A stretch of DNA of 64,000 nt from Haplomitrium mnioides (GCA_049999725.1 JBNGIS010020264.1:37718-101717), one strand, 5' to 3'; numbered from the stretch's first letter, positions 33,805 to 45,829 are shown. Notes: a model not told the origin generated them from the letters alone. Numbers and translations: made by a program.

Positions 33805-35730
33805 CATTATCAGCACGAAAAGACTCTACATTTTTCTTATTCTCTCACATGCGCTCACACTGCACCAACATTTGGAAAAGCTCTAGCATCTGCGTACTAT
33901 GTTCTACCTTTGCGTTGAACTCCTTTTTCCATAGTTTTGCTCCCTCGCACATTTCAATTTTTTTTTCTTTCGCTACTTTTCTAACAAGGTTTTCCTCTTC
34001 TCTTTGAGCATCCATCTTTTTTCTTCATTTTCTTTTTCTCTTGGAAAACCTCCCCATACAAACTAGGGTGTGCTCATGCTTCACGACCTTAGCTTGCTTC
34101 TACTCGCGTTGCTCACTTGACTGCTCTTGCTTGCATTGCTCCATTTTGCTGCTCCTACTTGACCTTGCTCGACCCTGCTCGACTTTGCTCCCCTAGCTCA
34201 CTCACGCTGCTGCTCAATGCTTTGTTTGGTGATTCTCGCTCACTCATTTTGATGCATTGTTGACCTTTGGCTTGATGGCATTCCACTCTTCCAGACAACA
34301 TCGTGCTCCTCACTCGACAAACTTCTTACCTTCTCTTTTCTTTGCTTGGTGGCATACTTGCTCCCCTGCTTTGTGGCTCTCTACTCATCTGTGTGACACT
34401 TCGCAATTTCTTGGCTGGAGAACTTCTCTTTTTTTCGGTCTCTATCCAATGACTTCGCTTCATTCTACAACACTATTGAACCTTTTTTTTCCTTTTCTTG
34501 TTGTTTTCCCTTTATTCGATGACACTAAGCAGCATTGGCTTATTACTCTCTTGACTCGTCGACTCTGTGCGTGCCCGAAGCTGACCTACATTGTATCCTC
34601 ATTGTTTGTTTTGTCTTTGTTCCTCGGCCCATGACAAGCTGAAGTTGTCACTTCGACAACAACAACTATCAGGTCATACTCTCCATTTTCTTCGTGATTC
34701 TATTGCTAACATCTATGCTTACAAACTAGTGTTTTACCTCTTCACCATTTCAACCCGCGGTTCTTCGTGAGATTTTTGTTTTTCTCCACTTTCTATGTTA
34801 ATAGATGTCACGTTTTTGTATTACTTTGTTACTTTTCTCTATTGTCACTTCCAATAGGGGTACTATTCAAGCAAGGGAGAGACCAGGCACAGGTTGCACA
34901 GACTTGTGCACAAATTCGACTCACCTGTTTATGCAACATCGAAGACCCAATCAAAAACACCTTTAGTGAAAGATATCTTCACATAGGCGACCACACAGAA
35001 GTGGTATCAATAGTCAACAAAAGAGCGACACTACATCTTGAAACTTCTAGCTCTTTCACTTTATTCTCCAAAAAATTCTTGGTTCGAATTTCTCAACCTA
35101 TCCTTTGATCATTTTCAATTGGTTCTTTTTTATTCTCTGAACGAATCTATCCCTTACAAGAGACATACTTGTTGATTCTAAAATACTTCTTAGAGGTTGT
35201 AGGTGGACCATACTAACAAGAAACGCTAGTTCCTGTCACCTTCGAAGCTCAACCCTTATCTGCCCATACCTGCAACTATTGCTCTTTCTCTCTATATAGA
35301 ATCAGTATTGCAGAGAGGCACCACAACGATCAGGGACTAGGCTCTGTTTTAGCTATGGGAAGACACACAAAACAAAGATCTAGGAGACACGCTACCAACA
35401 CATCAAAAGCACTAGATACATACATATAGAGAGCAATTTCTTCATCCACTAGCATTATCAATTTCTTATTTCATTTCTCAATGTTTATACCTTTCTACTC
35501 GCAATTGGTCAATTCTTTCTTGTTATTCATTTCAACTTTTGATTTTTCCGCTTAAAGGAAAAAACATAAACAAGTACCAAGGTCCGTGATCGACCAAAAC
35601 TCAAGTCAATCACCAATCTGTATCAAGTACAGACAATTGCAGCCCAGATCCAATAGTTGCATTCGCTAGAAATTCTGGTTCACCCTTCTCATTCAAAGGT
35701 GTTCTCAGCAGGACATAGAACATATCCACA
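33805..35730 (+). other. Long untranslated leader of the copia element
   Basis: About 1.9 kb between the 5' LTR and the gag start. It includes a run of TGCTCGACC/TTGCTCGAC-like short repeats (34,120-34,240). Open frames here (33,661-33,918, 34,257-34,634, 34,767-35,108) show no recognisable domain. Such a long leader is atypical; captured or packaging-related sequence is possible. Confidence 0.5.
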
Positions 35731-36790
35731 ATGACATCTGTGGAATCTCTGAAATTCCAGGCTTTGAAATTGGATGGTTCCAACTACTGTTCTTGGTCAC
35801 TAGACATTACGACTTATTTAACATCCAAGGCTATTCGTAAAGTCATAAACACGAATGACAACATCGCCTCATGTGATGCACCGAGAGCCCTCATCCTGAT
35901 AAGACAACACCTGGTGGAACACCTGAGACTTCAATGCCTGAACTATCATAGTCCCCATCAACTATCGAAAGAGCTTAAACTCATATTTGACCATCAGAAA
36001 AGCATATCGCTCCCTACAGCGAGATACAATTAGATCAATCTATGAGTTCAAGACCACACATCCATAGTAAACTACAACAGCGAGCTATTTTGCATTGTCT
36101 CATAGCTAGCAATCTGCGGTCACCCTGTGACCGATGAAGAACAAATAGAGAAAACTCTATCAACCTTTCCTGTGAGCAATCTCATTTTGGCATCACAATA
36201 TTACAATATACGATTTAGTTGGTACTCTGAACTCATAGCATACATGCTACTTGCTGAAAAGCATCAACTACTTCTCATGGAAAATGCAAAGAAGAGACCC
36301 CTAGGGTTTGCCACTCCTCATCAGAACTCTGAATCTTACTTTACAAGAACTAGTCTTTACCCTCGCTCAAGGAACAAACATTTTTCCAGAGGCACAGGAA
36401 GGGGTAAGTCCAGATTCAGGGGGAGTAATAATCGCTCGACCAACAATTGACCTCTGACTCCCAATAACAAGGATCAATATTCCAACTGTCACATATCGAC
36501 GACACCAAAAAGCGCTTCACAACGCACATGGAATAACAGAGGAGGCAGACAACCACACAAAAGCTGGCAAAATCTGTCAAATCCGTGCTATCAGCAAACC
36601 ACATATAATCGATATGGTACATGTGGCCACACACATCCAACGTGTATAGTACTCGGGCATCTATACCAACAAAGTACCAAACCTCACAATCATGAAGTGC
36701 AAGGCAACTTACTGGAATTGACAAACATGGATGAATATCCACAGTACAATATACATCTAGAAAGTCACATGACTCATTCAACCCTGTCAA
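35731..36790 (+). pseudogene. Copia gag
   Basis: Starts MTSVESLKFQALKLDGSNYC, then SWSLDITTYLTSKAIRK, the UBN2/DUF4219-type start of plant copia gag. After stops, VTDEEQIEKTLSTFPVSNLI and LMENAKKRPLGFA (36,127-36,300), then an Arg/Gly-rich basic stretch (36,370-36,450). A degenerate knuckle-like RYGTCGHTHPTC lies near 36,620. Interrupted by stops. Confidence 0.85.
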
Positions 36791-36799
36791 ACTAGAAAA

Positions 36800-37640
36800 A
36801 TGAATCTAAGATAACAAGCATTGTAGACACCGGATCTTCGCACACCATTTTGCAAGATCGCAAGTACTTCTCATTGATCAAACCTTTTTCCAAGCCTATG
36901 ATTACAATGACTGAGCACAATCAAATTGAAGAAGGACATGGTCCAATAACCATAATATTTCCAAATGAAGCAAGACTAGATATCAAATATGCAATTTATG
37001 CACCTGCATCAACGAGAAACCTCATTAGTTTCCAAGATATACGACAAAACAATTTTCACATTCAAACCAGATCTTTCCAAGACACTGAAGTCCTCCATAT
37101 CTTGAGTTCAATAGCAACAGACTTCGACATACGAGAATCATTCTTATTGTCACCACCTGAATTGTATACCACAAAAATATGCTGATATTATGTCTCTACA
37201 AAACTGGTCTCTTCATCCCGAGCATCAAGACAGAGATATGTTCCACCACATCAAAAATGATAGCAAAGGCATACCTCAGAACGTGTATCTACTACCATTG
37301 AATACACCATGCTTGGTATACGCACAAGGCAAACTAAGAATTGCACCTTCTCATAACAAAACAACAATCACGATTCCTTGATTCCTAGAGAGAATCCATG
37401 CTGATGTTTGTGGACCCATCCACCCACCTTCGAGACCATTTTGATACTTCTTTGTCACCATTGACACATCATCCAAATGGTCAAAAGTATCACTTTTTGC
37501 AACCAAAAACATGGTCTTCCCAAAACTGTTGTCCCAAATCTTGAAACTCTCAGCACAATTCCCTGATTACCCAATCAAAAATCAGAGAGTAGACAATGTT
37601 GGAGAATTTTTTTCACAAACTTTTGACACATTTTTTATAT
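36800..37640 (+). pseudogene. Copia protease and integrase start
   Basis: Protease: SIVDTGSSHTILQDRKYF with a canonical D-T-G at about 36,826. This is followed by YAIYAPASTRNLISFQDIRQ, typical of the copia protease-integrase linker. Integrase core begins near 37,390 (RIHADVCGPIHPPSRPF, stop, then FVTIDTSSKWSKVSLF), with the DVCGPI and TIDxxSK acidic sites, and the frame reaches VGEFFSQTFDTFF near 37,630. The rest of integrase is lost in the repeat-rich segment that follows. Confidence 0.85.
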
Positions 37641-38120
37641 GTGCACTATAAAAATGGACCTTTAGTCCACAGAGGCTCAATGATTCAGAATGGACCTTTC
37701 GTTCATAGAGACCTAAATATGAGAAAAGGACCTTTTGTCCTTAATAGCCAACAAATGAAAGGACGTACTGTTCGTAAAAGACCACTGCCAATCCAAAAAA
37801 GACCTTTAGTCCTCATGTTGAAAAGACAATGTCAAATGATGGAAAGCATGTTGTATAATGATTTCAATAGACCTTTGGTCTAGCCAGCGCACTCGTTGAG
37901 CAAGCAGCACTTCAATGGACCTTTAGTCCAATCAGCGCACCCGTTGAGCAAGCAACATTTCAAAGGACCTTTAGTCCAGCCAACCAATTTGCTGAGGACA
38001 CAAACATGCAGAGGACCTTAAGTCCCATATATATACAAGCTGCACAAGCTACAACAGAGTGGACCTTTAGTCCCCCATCATCAGAGTAGACCACATGACA
38101 ATATGAAGTTGGCAAAGCAT
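37640..38120 (+). repeat. Cluster of GGACCTTTAGTCC motifs between copia integrase and RT
   Basis: About ten copies of the imperfectly palindromic GGACCTTTAGTCC (with variants such as GGACCTTTCGTTC and GGACCTTTTGTCC), spaced 25-70 bp apart. Where open, the segment encodes repeated GPLV/GPFV peptides. It occupies the place where the end of integrase and the N-terminal part of RT should be. Confidence 0.75.
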
Positions 38121-38243
38121 TCTATAAATGCATCTAGATCACCAATCCATCAATCAAGCACACAAATAGCAATTCAAGTCTTGATATTGATATATGGGCT
38201 TAAATAGAGTGGTAGAAATTGGTACTAGAGATTCAAATCAGAG

Positions 38244-39341
38244 ATGATGGCATTGAATTTTACAAATGATGACATTGCTCCATGTCTGTTCATGAAACAT
38301 CAAGGCTCTGAATACGTCGTAGTTGCACTTTATGTAGACGACATAAATATTTTTGGCACAAAAACTCTCATTGCTAGCACTATTTCCAAATTAAAAGATA
38401 TATTTGAAATGCGAGACATTGGGGAACCTAATTTCTGTCTTGGCATTCAGTTTGAGCATATGCCCAATGGTATTCTGATCCACCAGTCCACATATACAAC
38501 CAAGATTCTTAAACAATTCAACATGGAAAATGCTCATCCAATGAGCACTCCAATGGAAATGAGATCTTTGGACCCTACCAAGGACATGTTTGGAAAGAAA
38601 AAAGAACATGAACAAATTTTGAGATCAGAAAAACCATATCTATCGGCTATAGGAGCTTTCATGTACCTTGCAAATCAGACTAGACCCGATATATCTTTTG
38701 TAGTAAATATGCTCGCAAATCGCAACTCCCAGCCCACTATTCGCTATTGGAATGGGCTTAAATGCATTTTCAGATACCTGAAAGGTACTAAAGACATGGG
38801 ACTTTTCTTCCCTAAAAATGCAAAAAATGATATTGTCTATTATACCGACATTGGATATTTATCTGATCCTAATGACGTAAAATCTCAAACATGATATGTA
38901 TTTCTTAAAGAAAGCACTGCTATCTCATGGAAAAACACCAAACAAACAATTACAACTACCTCGTCCAACCATGCAAAAATTATAGCCCTTTATAAGGCTA
39001 ATAGGGAATGTATCTAGCTCCGACAACTCATTGATCATATCAACATCAATATGGACCAACCTCTACTTCATTCCCCTACAATAATTTATGAGGACAATCA
39101 ACCATGGGTCGACCAAATTGCTCATGGCTTTATCAAGGGTGACAGGATTAAACACATTGCTCTCAAATTCTTTTACACCCTTGAGCAACACGACGACAAA
39201 ATAAATGTACAATGGAGAGCAAGTAAAGATAACATAGCAGATATCTTCACCAAACCACTTTCACCTACTCTGTATATTGCATATACTCAAGGGATTGGTT
39301 TACAAAGACTATCTAAATTGCAGCACAACAACAAACAATAA
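38244..39341 (+). pseudogene. Copia reverse transcriptase (C-terminal part) and RNase H
   Basis: RT palm: FTNDDIAPCLFMKHQGSEYV, then VVALYVDDINIFGT with the catalytic YVDD box near 38,330, followed by KFEMRDIGEPNFCLGIQFEH-like text and RPDISFVVNMLANRNS. RNase H: YYTDIGYLSDPNDVKSQT, a stop, then KESTAISWKNTKQ and YEDNQPWVDQIAHGFIKGDR, ending DNIADIFTKPL, the usual copia C-terminus. One clear stop at 38,892 and another near 39,016. RT lacks its N-terminal fingers region. Confidence 0.92.
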
Positions 39342-39820
39342 TTGTTCATATTTTTTTTTCTCTCTGACCTTTAGTCATGAACATCAAGGATTGCATATTC
39401 AATCATTTATTTTGAAATTATCTAATCTGTCTGAAATGTCATACAGGTAATGACATGAGCATATTATATCAGAAGCTGACATCGCTTCTCAGCTTTTGAG
39501 GTTGACATTATTTTTCGGACAAATCTTTAGGACACAGGGAGAGGGGGCAACAATACAATTATGAAGGATGAAACAACACCGCACAACAACACCACAAATT
39601 TTCTTTACTTTCAAAGCAAGAAATTTTGATACTATAATTACTAACAACACTATTATTACATTCTATTCCACCTATCCATCAATTATGTGGTGGCACTCTT
39701 TCCGTCGGAAGAAAGCGGGAGGGTTTTAATGAGACCACACATAGAATAGGATTTGGACTTACATAGCATATAGTCCTTAAAGATGGCTGACTATCAAAAG
39801 AAGAATTAGCCAAGGAGGAG

Positions 39821-39933
39821 TGTTATATGAACATATATAAACCCTATGTAAGTGGTCATCCACACATTCATTCATACTACACGCTCATCTTGGAGACTCA
39901 TGTGTGTGTGTGTGTGGTGCTCATGCGATAACA
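39821..39933 (+). repeat. 3' LTR of copia element (113 bp) with preceding polypurine tract
   Basis: TGTTATATGAACATAT...GCGATAACA, partner of 33,694-33,804. AAGGAGGAG directly precedes it and CATAT follows it (39,934-39,938). Confidence 0.9.
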
Positions 39934-39938
39934 CATAT

Positions 39939-40260
39939 AGGGTTTGTTATTTTTGGTTGGAATCTCAAATGCACAAAGAGTCTTGGCTAGTCTAGGAATA
40001 GTTGTTGGTGTTTGTGACCCTATTCACACATAAGGTTTTTTGTTGTTGGTTTGAATCTTATGTGCACTTAAAGTCAAAGCAATACGATGAATCATTGATG
40101 TTGTTGACAACTCGATGCAAGGATAGGGTTTTTTTACTATTGTTTATAATCCTTTGTATACTTTGAGTCAAAGCGCTTTTAGGATTCATTGTTGTTGTTT
40201 AGAACCATTTGTATGCTTTGAGTCAAAGCACTTTTTGAGACACACAAAATTCATTTCCTC
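39939..40260. repeat. Continuation of the degenerate array interrupted by copia
   Basis: Units with TTGTTGTTGGTTTGAATCTTAT and AGTCAAAGCA-type text, matching 33,400-33,690. Removal of the copia element and one CATAT rejoins the two halves. Confidence 0.65.
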
Positions 40261-40970
40261 TAATGTTCTCTCGTAATTACAGAGCTAGTGTTTTCATTTT
40301 TAACAACCTTCTTGTTAAAGACTTTAAGTAAAATTTGAAACACATATCGCAATTCTCTCTTTTGATTTTCTTCTCACACAAAAACACCAATTGAGGATAA
40401 CTACTCTAGCTACTATCAAATCAAATCTATTTGAATACGAGAGACAAAAAACAACCATCCTCAAGTGTTTGAAAAAGGATGTAATCAACACTCATGAGGA
40501 CCATGAGAAACTTGATGAATCTTCTAAAGCTAACTCCAAATAAATAAAGACCACTGATTAAAGCCATTCATAATTCTATTTTTGAGATAAATGTTTTTCT
40601 ACTATATTGTTTATAACATACTTTCAACTTAAATTGTAGTTTATATTTGGTGTATTTATAAAGTATATGAGTTTTTTTATTCAAGAAAGTTTGTGTTGTT
40701 GAGATGGACTTATATACATGCTTGAATTTGTCAATGGAAATTATGCTTAATTGATACTTGTCATTTGTGAGTGCATTTAAAACAAAAATATTAATCTTCA
40801 TTTTGTTCGTCAAACATTTTGTGATAAAAATATTACTATATTCTTTCCTACTTGTGTGTTGGTTGGCAGCATTTGAGTGGTTGAACTAATTATTCCTTTA
40901 GCATTGTGCTTTGGGATTGCTGAAGCCTCCACCCACTTGGACTACTGAATCCTTTGCTGGAAATGAACTT
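40261..40970. other. Unassigned AT-rich DNA
   Basis: No gene or element recognised. The minus-strand open frame at 40,813-40,568 is low-complexity and AT-driven. Confidence 0.35.
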
Positions 40971-41660
40971 TAATGCACAACTTAAAACCCCTCTTGTGTG
41001 TTTGGACTTTGATGTTGAACTCAAATCTCTTGCACCCAGAGACCTGGGTGCAAAACTTGGAACCATATACATGAACAGACTTTGTTGCAGAACTCTAAAA
41101 TTTAAGCATGAATAGACTCTGATATAGAACTCAAATCCCTATGCACGTATAGACTTTGATATGGAAGTCAGAACCTTATGTGAGCATAGCCTCTAATACA
41201 AAACTCAGAACCCTTTGTGCATATAGACTTTGTTGTGAAACTTCAAACCTTAAACGCACATAAACTCTAGTATAGAACTTGGAACCCTATGTGCACATAG
41301 ACTTTGAAGTAGAAGTTGGAACCTTATGCACGCATAAACTCTGATGTGGAGCTTGGCACTTTATGTGAGTATTGACTTTGTTACAAAACTCATAGCCTTA
41401 AATTGCACATAGACTCTAATAAAGAACTCAAAACCCTACGTGCGCATAGATTTTGATGAAAAACTTGAAACCTTTTTCCACACATAGACTTTGATGTGGA
41501 ACTCATAACCTTTTACATGAAAAGACTCAAATGAAGAACTAAGAATCTTATGTACATATAGACTATGATGTGGAACTTAGAGCCCCATATGTGCAGGAAC
41601 TATGATTCAAAACTTGAAACCCTTTTGCATGCATAGATTGTGATGCAAATTTTGGAACTT
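40970..41660. repeat. ~37-bp degenerate tandem array with CTATGTGCACATAG core
   Basis: Roughly 17 diverged units of ACTTTGATGTGGAACTCA plus GAACCCTATGTGCACATAG, about 37 bp each. The palindromic core CTATGTGCACATAG and the GAACCC next to it correspond, on the other strand, to the 37-bp repeat at 3.64-3.99 kb. Confidence 0.8.
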
Positions 41661-42729
41661 GCTAGTGCCTTGAGGTACTCTATCTTGGTTTCTTTTTTGA
41701 CTACTAACTCTTTGCATATATAGATTTATGAATTTTAAACGTTTTTCAATTGATGATCCCTTGAAAATTGGACTACTAAACTTTAAGCACGAATAGACTC
41801 TAAAGAAGAACTAAGAGCCCTCTTCTTGCTTTGAATTCAAAATAGAGCTCTAAAAAACTTTCAAGTTTTGGTTTATGAAGCTTTTATTCCTTAGGACTCC
41901 AAACTGATTCCTCTTAACTCTTGGTTTGCTTAAGTTTTTCCCCAAGTCTCATGTTTTATTGTCAAATACCAAGTTTGGAGTAGCATCATGTCTATGTGCG
42001 CATGAAGTCTGAATTACAAATTTTTCTTAAATTATTTAATTTTTACAATTGTTTGAAATTTAATGCTTTAGAATGTTTTCTATCCACCTGCCAAGTTTTT
42101 TTGAAAACCAAATACAAATTTTAAACTTTTTATTAACTTTGAAATTTTCTATATTTTTAACTAAGAATTTCACTAAATTTTGCATATAAATATTTCATTT
42201 AGATCTAGTAGTCTTGTTGAAATTGCAAAAGGTTAGTTTTAAAAACTCTTGTAAATTTTTTTAAATACCTCTACTTGAATGTTTTTTGAACTTCAAAACG
42301 TTGTTTGTTTTGAAAAAAATAATTTATATTTTTAGTAGTATGTTTTGGGTTCATAGTAGAGGCTATTTTCTCACATTGCCTACCTACCTCTTAGACCCCT
42401 TTGAAGTCTCAACATGTGGAACGCTACATTTTACTATAGGTTGGTCATTAGTTCTATATATTTTTGCTAGATCTATAGGTAGCATGACGTTGTTTTCCAT
42501 GCTTTTGTGGAAATCAACTTCCATATAATCACCTTAAACATTTGTAAACCTAGACTGTTGGTAAAGTATTGTTCTCCATGAAATCTCTATCTCCCTGGGA
42601 TGAAAAAATACCTATTATGCTTGCTTTGGAAGTATATAATTCATCTTCTTTGAGGAACTCAATTCCTTCATAAAATTGATATGCCTCCAAGTAGATTCTA
42701 AATGCTTTATACTGCTTGAAGGCTTAGGA
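41661..42729. other. Unassigned AT-rich DNA
   Basis: No gene recognised. The open frame at 42,286-42,528 (plus) has no recognisable family. Confidence 0.35.
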
Positions 42730-42731
42730 GA

Positions 42732-42950
42732 TCAAGATAGATGTGCCCATCTACCCTTGAAAAACACTACTCTATTTGCTAAACCTCCATAATCAAGTAC
42801 GACAATGTCTATTAGCACACCAACATACTGCGTCGATTCCAAGAAAGTTGCACCTATCGTGTTCACCTTTTTCTCTATCCTAGCATCAAAAGTGCTCAAT
42901 TTACCAAAGTAATAATGGCTCAACATCTGCAATGATGGAACAACCTTCTA
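42732..42950 (-). pseudogene. Possible CACTA transposon fragment (DUF4216-like)
   Basis: The minus-strand frame contains TIGATFLESTQYVGVLIDIV and LDYGGLANRVVFFKGRWA. This recalls the DUF4216 region of plant CACTA (En/Spm) proteins, where a 'YYG-x-ix-iixLDY-xxx-xVxLFKCxW' pattern occurs. Only about 50 residues fit and the neighbourhood has stops. Suggestive, not certain. Confidence 0.4.
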
Positions 42951-43915
42951 ATGGTGTTCATATACCTTAGATGTCTTCTACTACGTAGCCTTTAAACTAG
43001 GTGGTAGACAATATGCAAGCAAGAATTTTGCACAATCAACATGGAAAAAGATAAGACGTCTTCTTTTAGAAGTATTCATCATCCACTCATTTTGAAAGTC
43101 AATTGTTCTTTTGCTAATTGCCTTTACAACGTCATCATAATTTATATATAGCAAAAAATATAAATAAGGAAAATAAATACATTCTACTAAATGTATTCAA
43201 ATTTATGGTGAAGAAAACAATGTCAATACTTGTACTACAGTGTTAATCTCTCTTTATTTTGTAATATATAATGATGTATAATTGTAATTTCATCCCACTC
43301 CATGTAACTTCCTCCTCAAATCCTTCCAAGACAATACCGGAAACACTATGATCCTCATACAATTCCCACATTTTTCTCTCTACTCTTATTGTGTCAATCA
43401 TGTATTGTTATGATAGAAGATGGAGTATTATAATACAACTCAAGAGAACTCAATTGCAACAACAGACCTCAAATTAATTTTCATGGACTCGTCATTGACT
43501 CAACATTGGCTTTCAACAATGACATTGGATCTCAAGACTTTCTAAGTGTTAGATTTCTATATATCAGTTATTCATAGTCTAGACTATAATTCATTGTATT
43601 AGAATTAGAATGCTAGAAGTATTCCTAAACTAGGCAAGGTAGTACTTCAGTCAAACCATTATAAGACAAGCCAATTCTCAGATAAGGCACTCGCAAGAAT
43701 TAAAAAAAATTCATCTGTTCTCTGTGGGTAAGTACTCTCTTGGGTATTGTTGAGAAGGATTCATGTTTCTTTTTATATGTGTATTTGTTTGTACCTGTTT
43801 GTATGTTATATTATAATGAAAATTAAACACACATTGAGAAATCTCCCACATGACTAGAGGATAGACTCAACAACATGTGACATTGATAAAGAAATAATTT
43901 TGTCAAGTGACGTGG

Positions 43916-43917
<2 letters not shown>
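42951..43917. other. Unassigned AT-rich DNA
   Basis: No gene, element or clear repeat recognised between the CACTA-like trace and the TG microsatellite. Confidence 0.35.

Positions 43918-43973
<56 letters not shown>
43918..43973. repeat. (TG) microsatellite, ~28 units
   Basis: Uninterrupted alternating TG, about 56 bp. The apparent poly-Thr-His open frame on the minus strand is an artefact. Confidence 0.97.
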
Positions 43974-43977
<4 letters not shown>

Positions 43978-44412
43978 GAACTCAAGAAAAAACTCCAAAT
44001 GAGTAAGAACTCATAGTAAACTCTAATAGAATTCTTCAACCAAATGCCAATAAGGCAAGCAAAGCCACTACAAGATAACTCTGATAGAGTTATGCAGCTA
44101 AATGCAACTCAATGCATAAGCTAAGACCAAGAGTGCAAGCGAAACCCAAACAAACAAATAGCCAAAGTGATTCAAAAGAAACTCCAAAACGATGAGTGGG
44201 GCTAAGAAGCCCTTCTATTTATACAAGAGAAGGAGGTGTGATACTTCTTCTTTCACTTACAAGTCACTTCCTATTTTAGCCCTAAAAATGATCATATCTT
44301 GCTTCTTTAAAAGTAACTTTTAAGGCAAGTAATCTTACCCCACTTCACTTAAAGTAACTTCAAAGGCAAGTAGCCTTAAAATAATTTCAACCATAAAAAT
44401 AGCCCTATACCA

Positions 44413-44470
44413 TTTCATTCACTCCTCTCTATTTCCTTATATATAGCACAACATCATGCTTGTACTAATA
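44413..44470 (-). repeat. Short direct repeat flanking the chromovirus remnant (left copy)
   Basis: CACTCCTCTCTATTTCCTTATATATAGCACAACATCATGCTTGTACTAATAC-type text, closely matching 45,722-45,780 in the same orientation. Probably a remaining part of an LTR pair. Confidence 0.6.
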
Positions 44471-44509
44471 CATAATCCTTGCCTTCTAATCAATTACGTC
44501 ATCATCATG

Positions 44510-45690
44510 ATTGTCAGTTTCAAAAAAATCGAATAGCCTTTTGAGCATTCTCAAGGTTAGAACATGGCTTTCAAGTAGCATCATCAATCGGATATCCTTT
44601 CCACAAAACTTTATATTGAACTTGACAATGGTGCCTATGCTTGAGGATCTTTTTAGCCAAAATACAATCCACCTCATATTCTTAATGATCATCAAGAAAA
44701 ATAGGTGGAGAAGGAATTTGAACACAATTTGGAAAAGAAAATGGACTAGAAACAAAAGGCTTGAGTTTCAATACATGAAATACATTATTAATCTTCATAT
44801 GGAGAGGAAGATCAAGTTTGTATGCAACAAGAGAAATAACTTGAGAAATTGAGAAAGGACCAATCCAAGCTAGAGAAAACTTACGGACTTGAGTATCTAG
44901 AAAAAAGAAAGAACATGAGTAGAAATCATAACTTACTCACCTAAAACATAAGAGAAATGACGAAAACATTTATTGCCATATGTTTTGCCAATTTTAAACA
45001 ATAACAAGATAATTTGAGGCATCTTGCAAAGAAGAAGATAAATGAGACAAAAACGTAGAAACACTTGGAACATTAGAAAAGGAAGGAGAAAGCAAACCAT
45101 CCAAAACAAGAGGATGTTAACCTAAATTAGAAAAGAAAGGTGAAAATCCATTACTTAGTTGTTTGGAGGTATTGTATGCAAACTCCACAACTAGTAAGAA
45201 ACTATCCCAATCTGTGTGATGAACATTAATAAATGCTCAAAGCATATCCTCCGCAATGTGATTCGCGGGTTCGGTTTACCTATTTATTTGAGGATGATAA
45301 AGTGTAGACATAGATAGTTTGGTAGCCAAAAGTGTGAACAACTCTTGCCATAAATTCCCAATGAATCATGTTCGCTATGAGATATTACCACCTTTGCCAT
45401 TTCACAATAATAGAAGAGTGTATCAAAGTAAATCTTCATCAATTGTGAAGTATCCATCGTATCCATTGTCGGTGTTAGATGAATATGTTTATTTAGCTTA
45501 TCCACAAACACCACAATGTCAATAAACCTATAAGACGTGGTTGGAAGTGAAGCGGAAAGATCTAAACTTACATTTTCCCAATGAGTAGTAGGAATTGGTA
45601 GTAGTTGAAGAAGACCAACAAGTTTTTGATTTGAAGCCTTATTTTGCTGACAACTTCTATACGAACGAACAAATACAAGTAACATTAAAA
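44510..45690 (-). mobile_element. Ty3/gypsy chromovirus remnant: integrase and chromodomain
   Basis: Integrase (45,685-45,284): VRSYRSCQQNKASNQKLVGL, then WENVSLDLSASLPTTSYRFI and DIVVFVDKLNKHIHLTPT, with the end of the zinc-binding domain and the first catalytic Asp. Much of the core then decays. A chromodomain is visible at about 44,690-44,515 in a second frame: EYEVDCILAKKILKHRHHCQ, VQYKVLWKGYPIDDAT, stop, NLENAQKAIRFF. The aromatic and WKGYP positions are those of a real chromodomain, which targets insertion to marked chromatin. Gag, protease and RT are absent. Confidence 0.85.
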
Positions 45691-45721
45691 TGACTTCAAC
45701 TCTAAAAGTAACCTTCTACCA

Positions 45722-45780
45722 CTTCTTTCACTCCTCTCTATTTTCTTATATATAACACAACATCATGTTTGTACTACTAC
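45722..45780 (-). repeat. Short direct repeat flanking the chromovirus remnant (right copy)
   Basis: Partner of 44,413-44,470, with a few mismatches. Directly followed by a CTA/CT microsatellite. Confidence 0.6.
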
Positions 45781-45785
45781 TACTA

Positions 45786-45787
<2 letters not shown>

Positions 45788-45829
<42 letters not shown>

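Larger units (their letters stand above)
33694..39933 (+). mobile_element. Ty1/copia retrotransposon with very short LTRs
   Basis: A 6.2-kb element on the plus strand: short LTRs, candidate primer site, a ~1.9-kb leader, gag, protease, integrase, RT, RNase H, polypurine tract (AAGGAGGAG at 39,812-39,820) and 3' LTR. It has a perfect CATAT target duplication. Integrase before RT is the copia order. Many stops and shifts kill it, but the ends are intact. LTRs of 111 and 113 bp are unusually short for an element with a full pol. Confidence 0.93.

Noticed and set aside
33661-35108. Host genes in the copia leader
   Set aside because: The frames lack domains, are Ser/Phe/Leu-rich, and lie within the bounded copia element.
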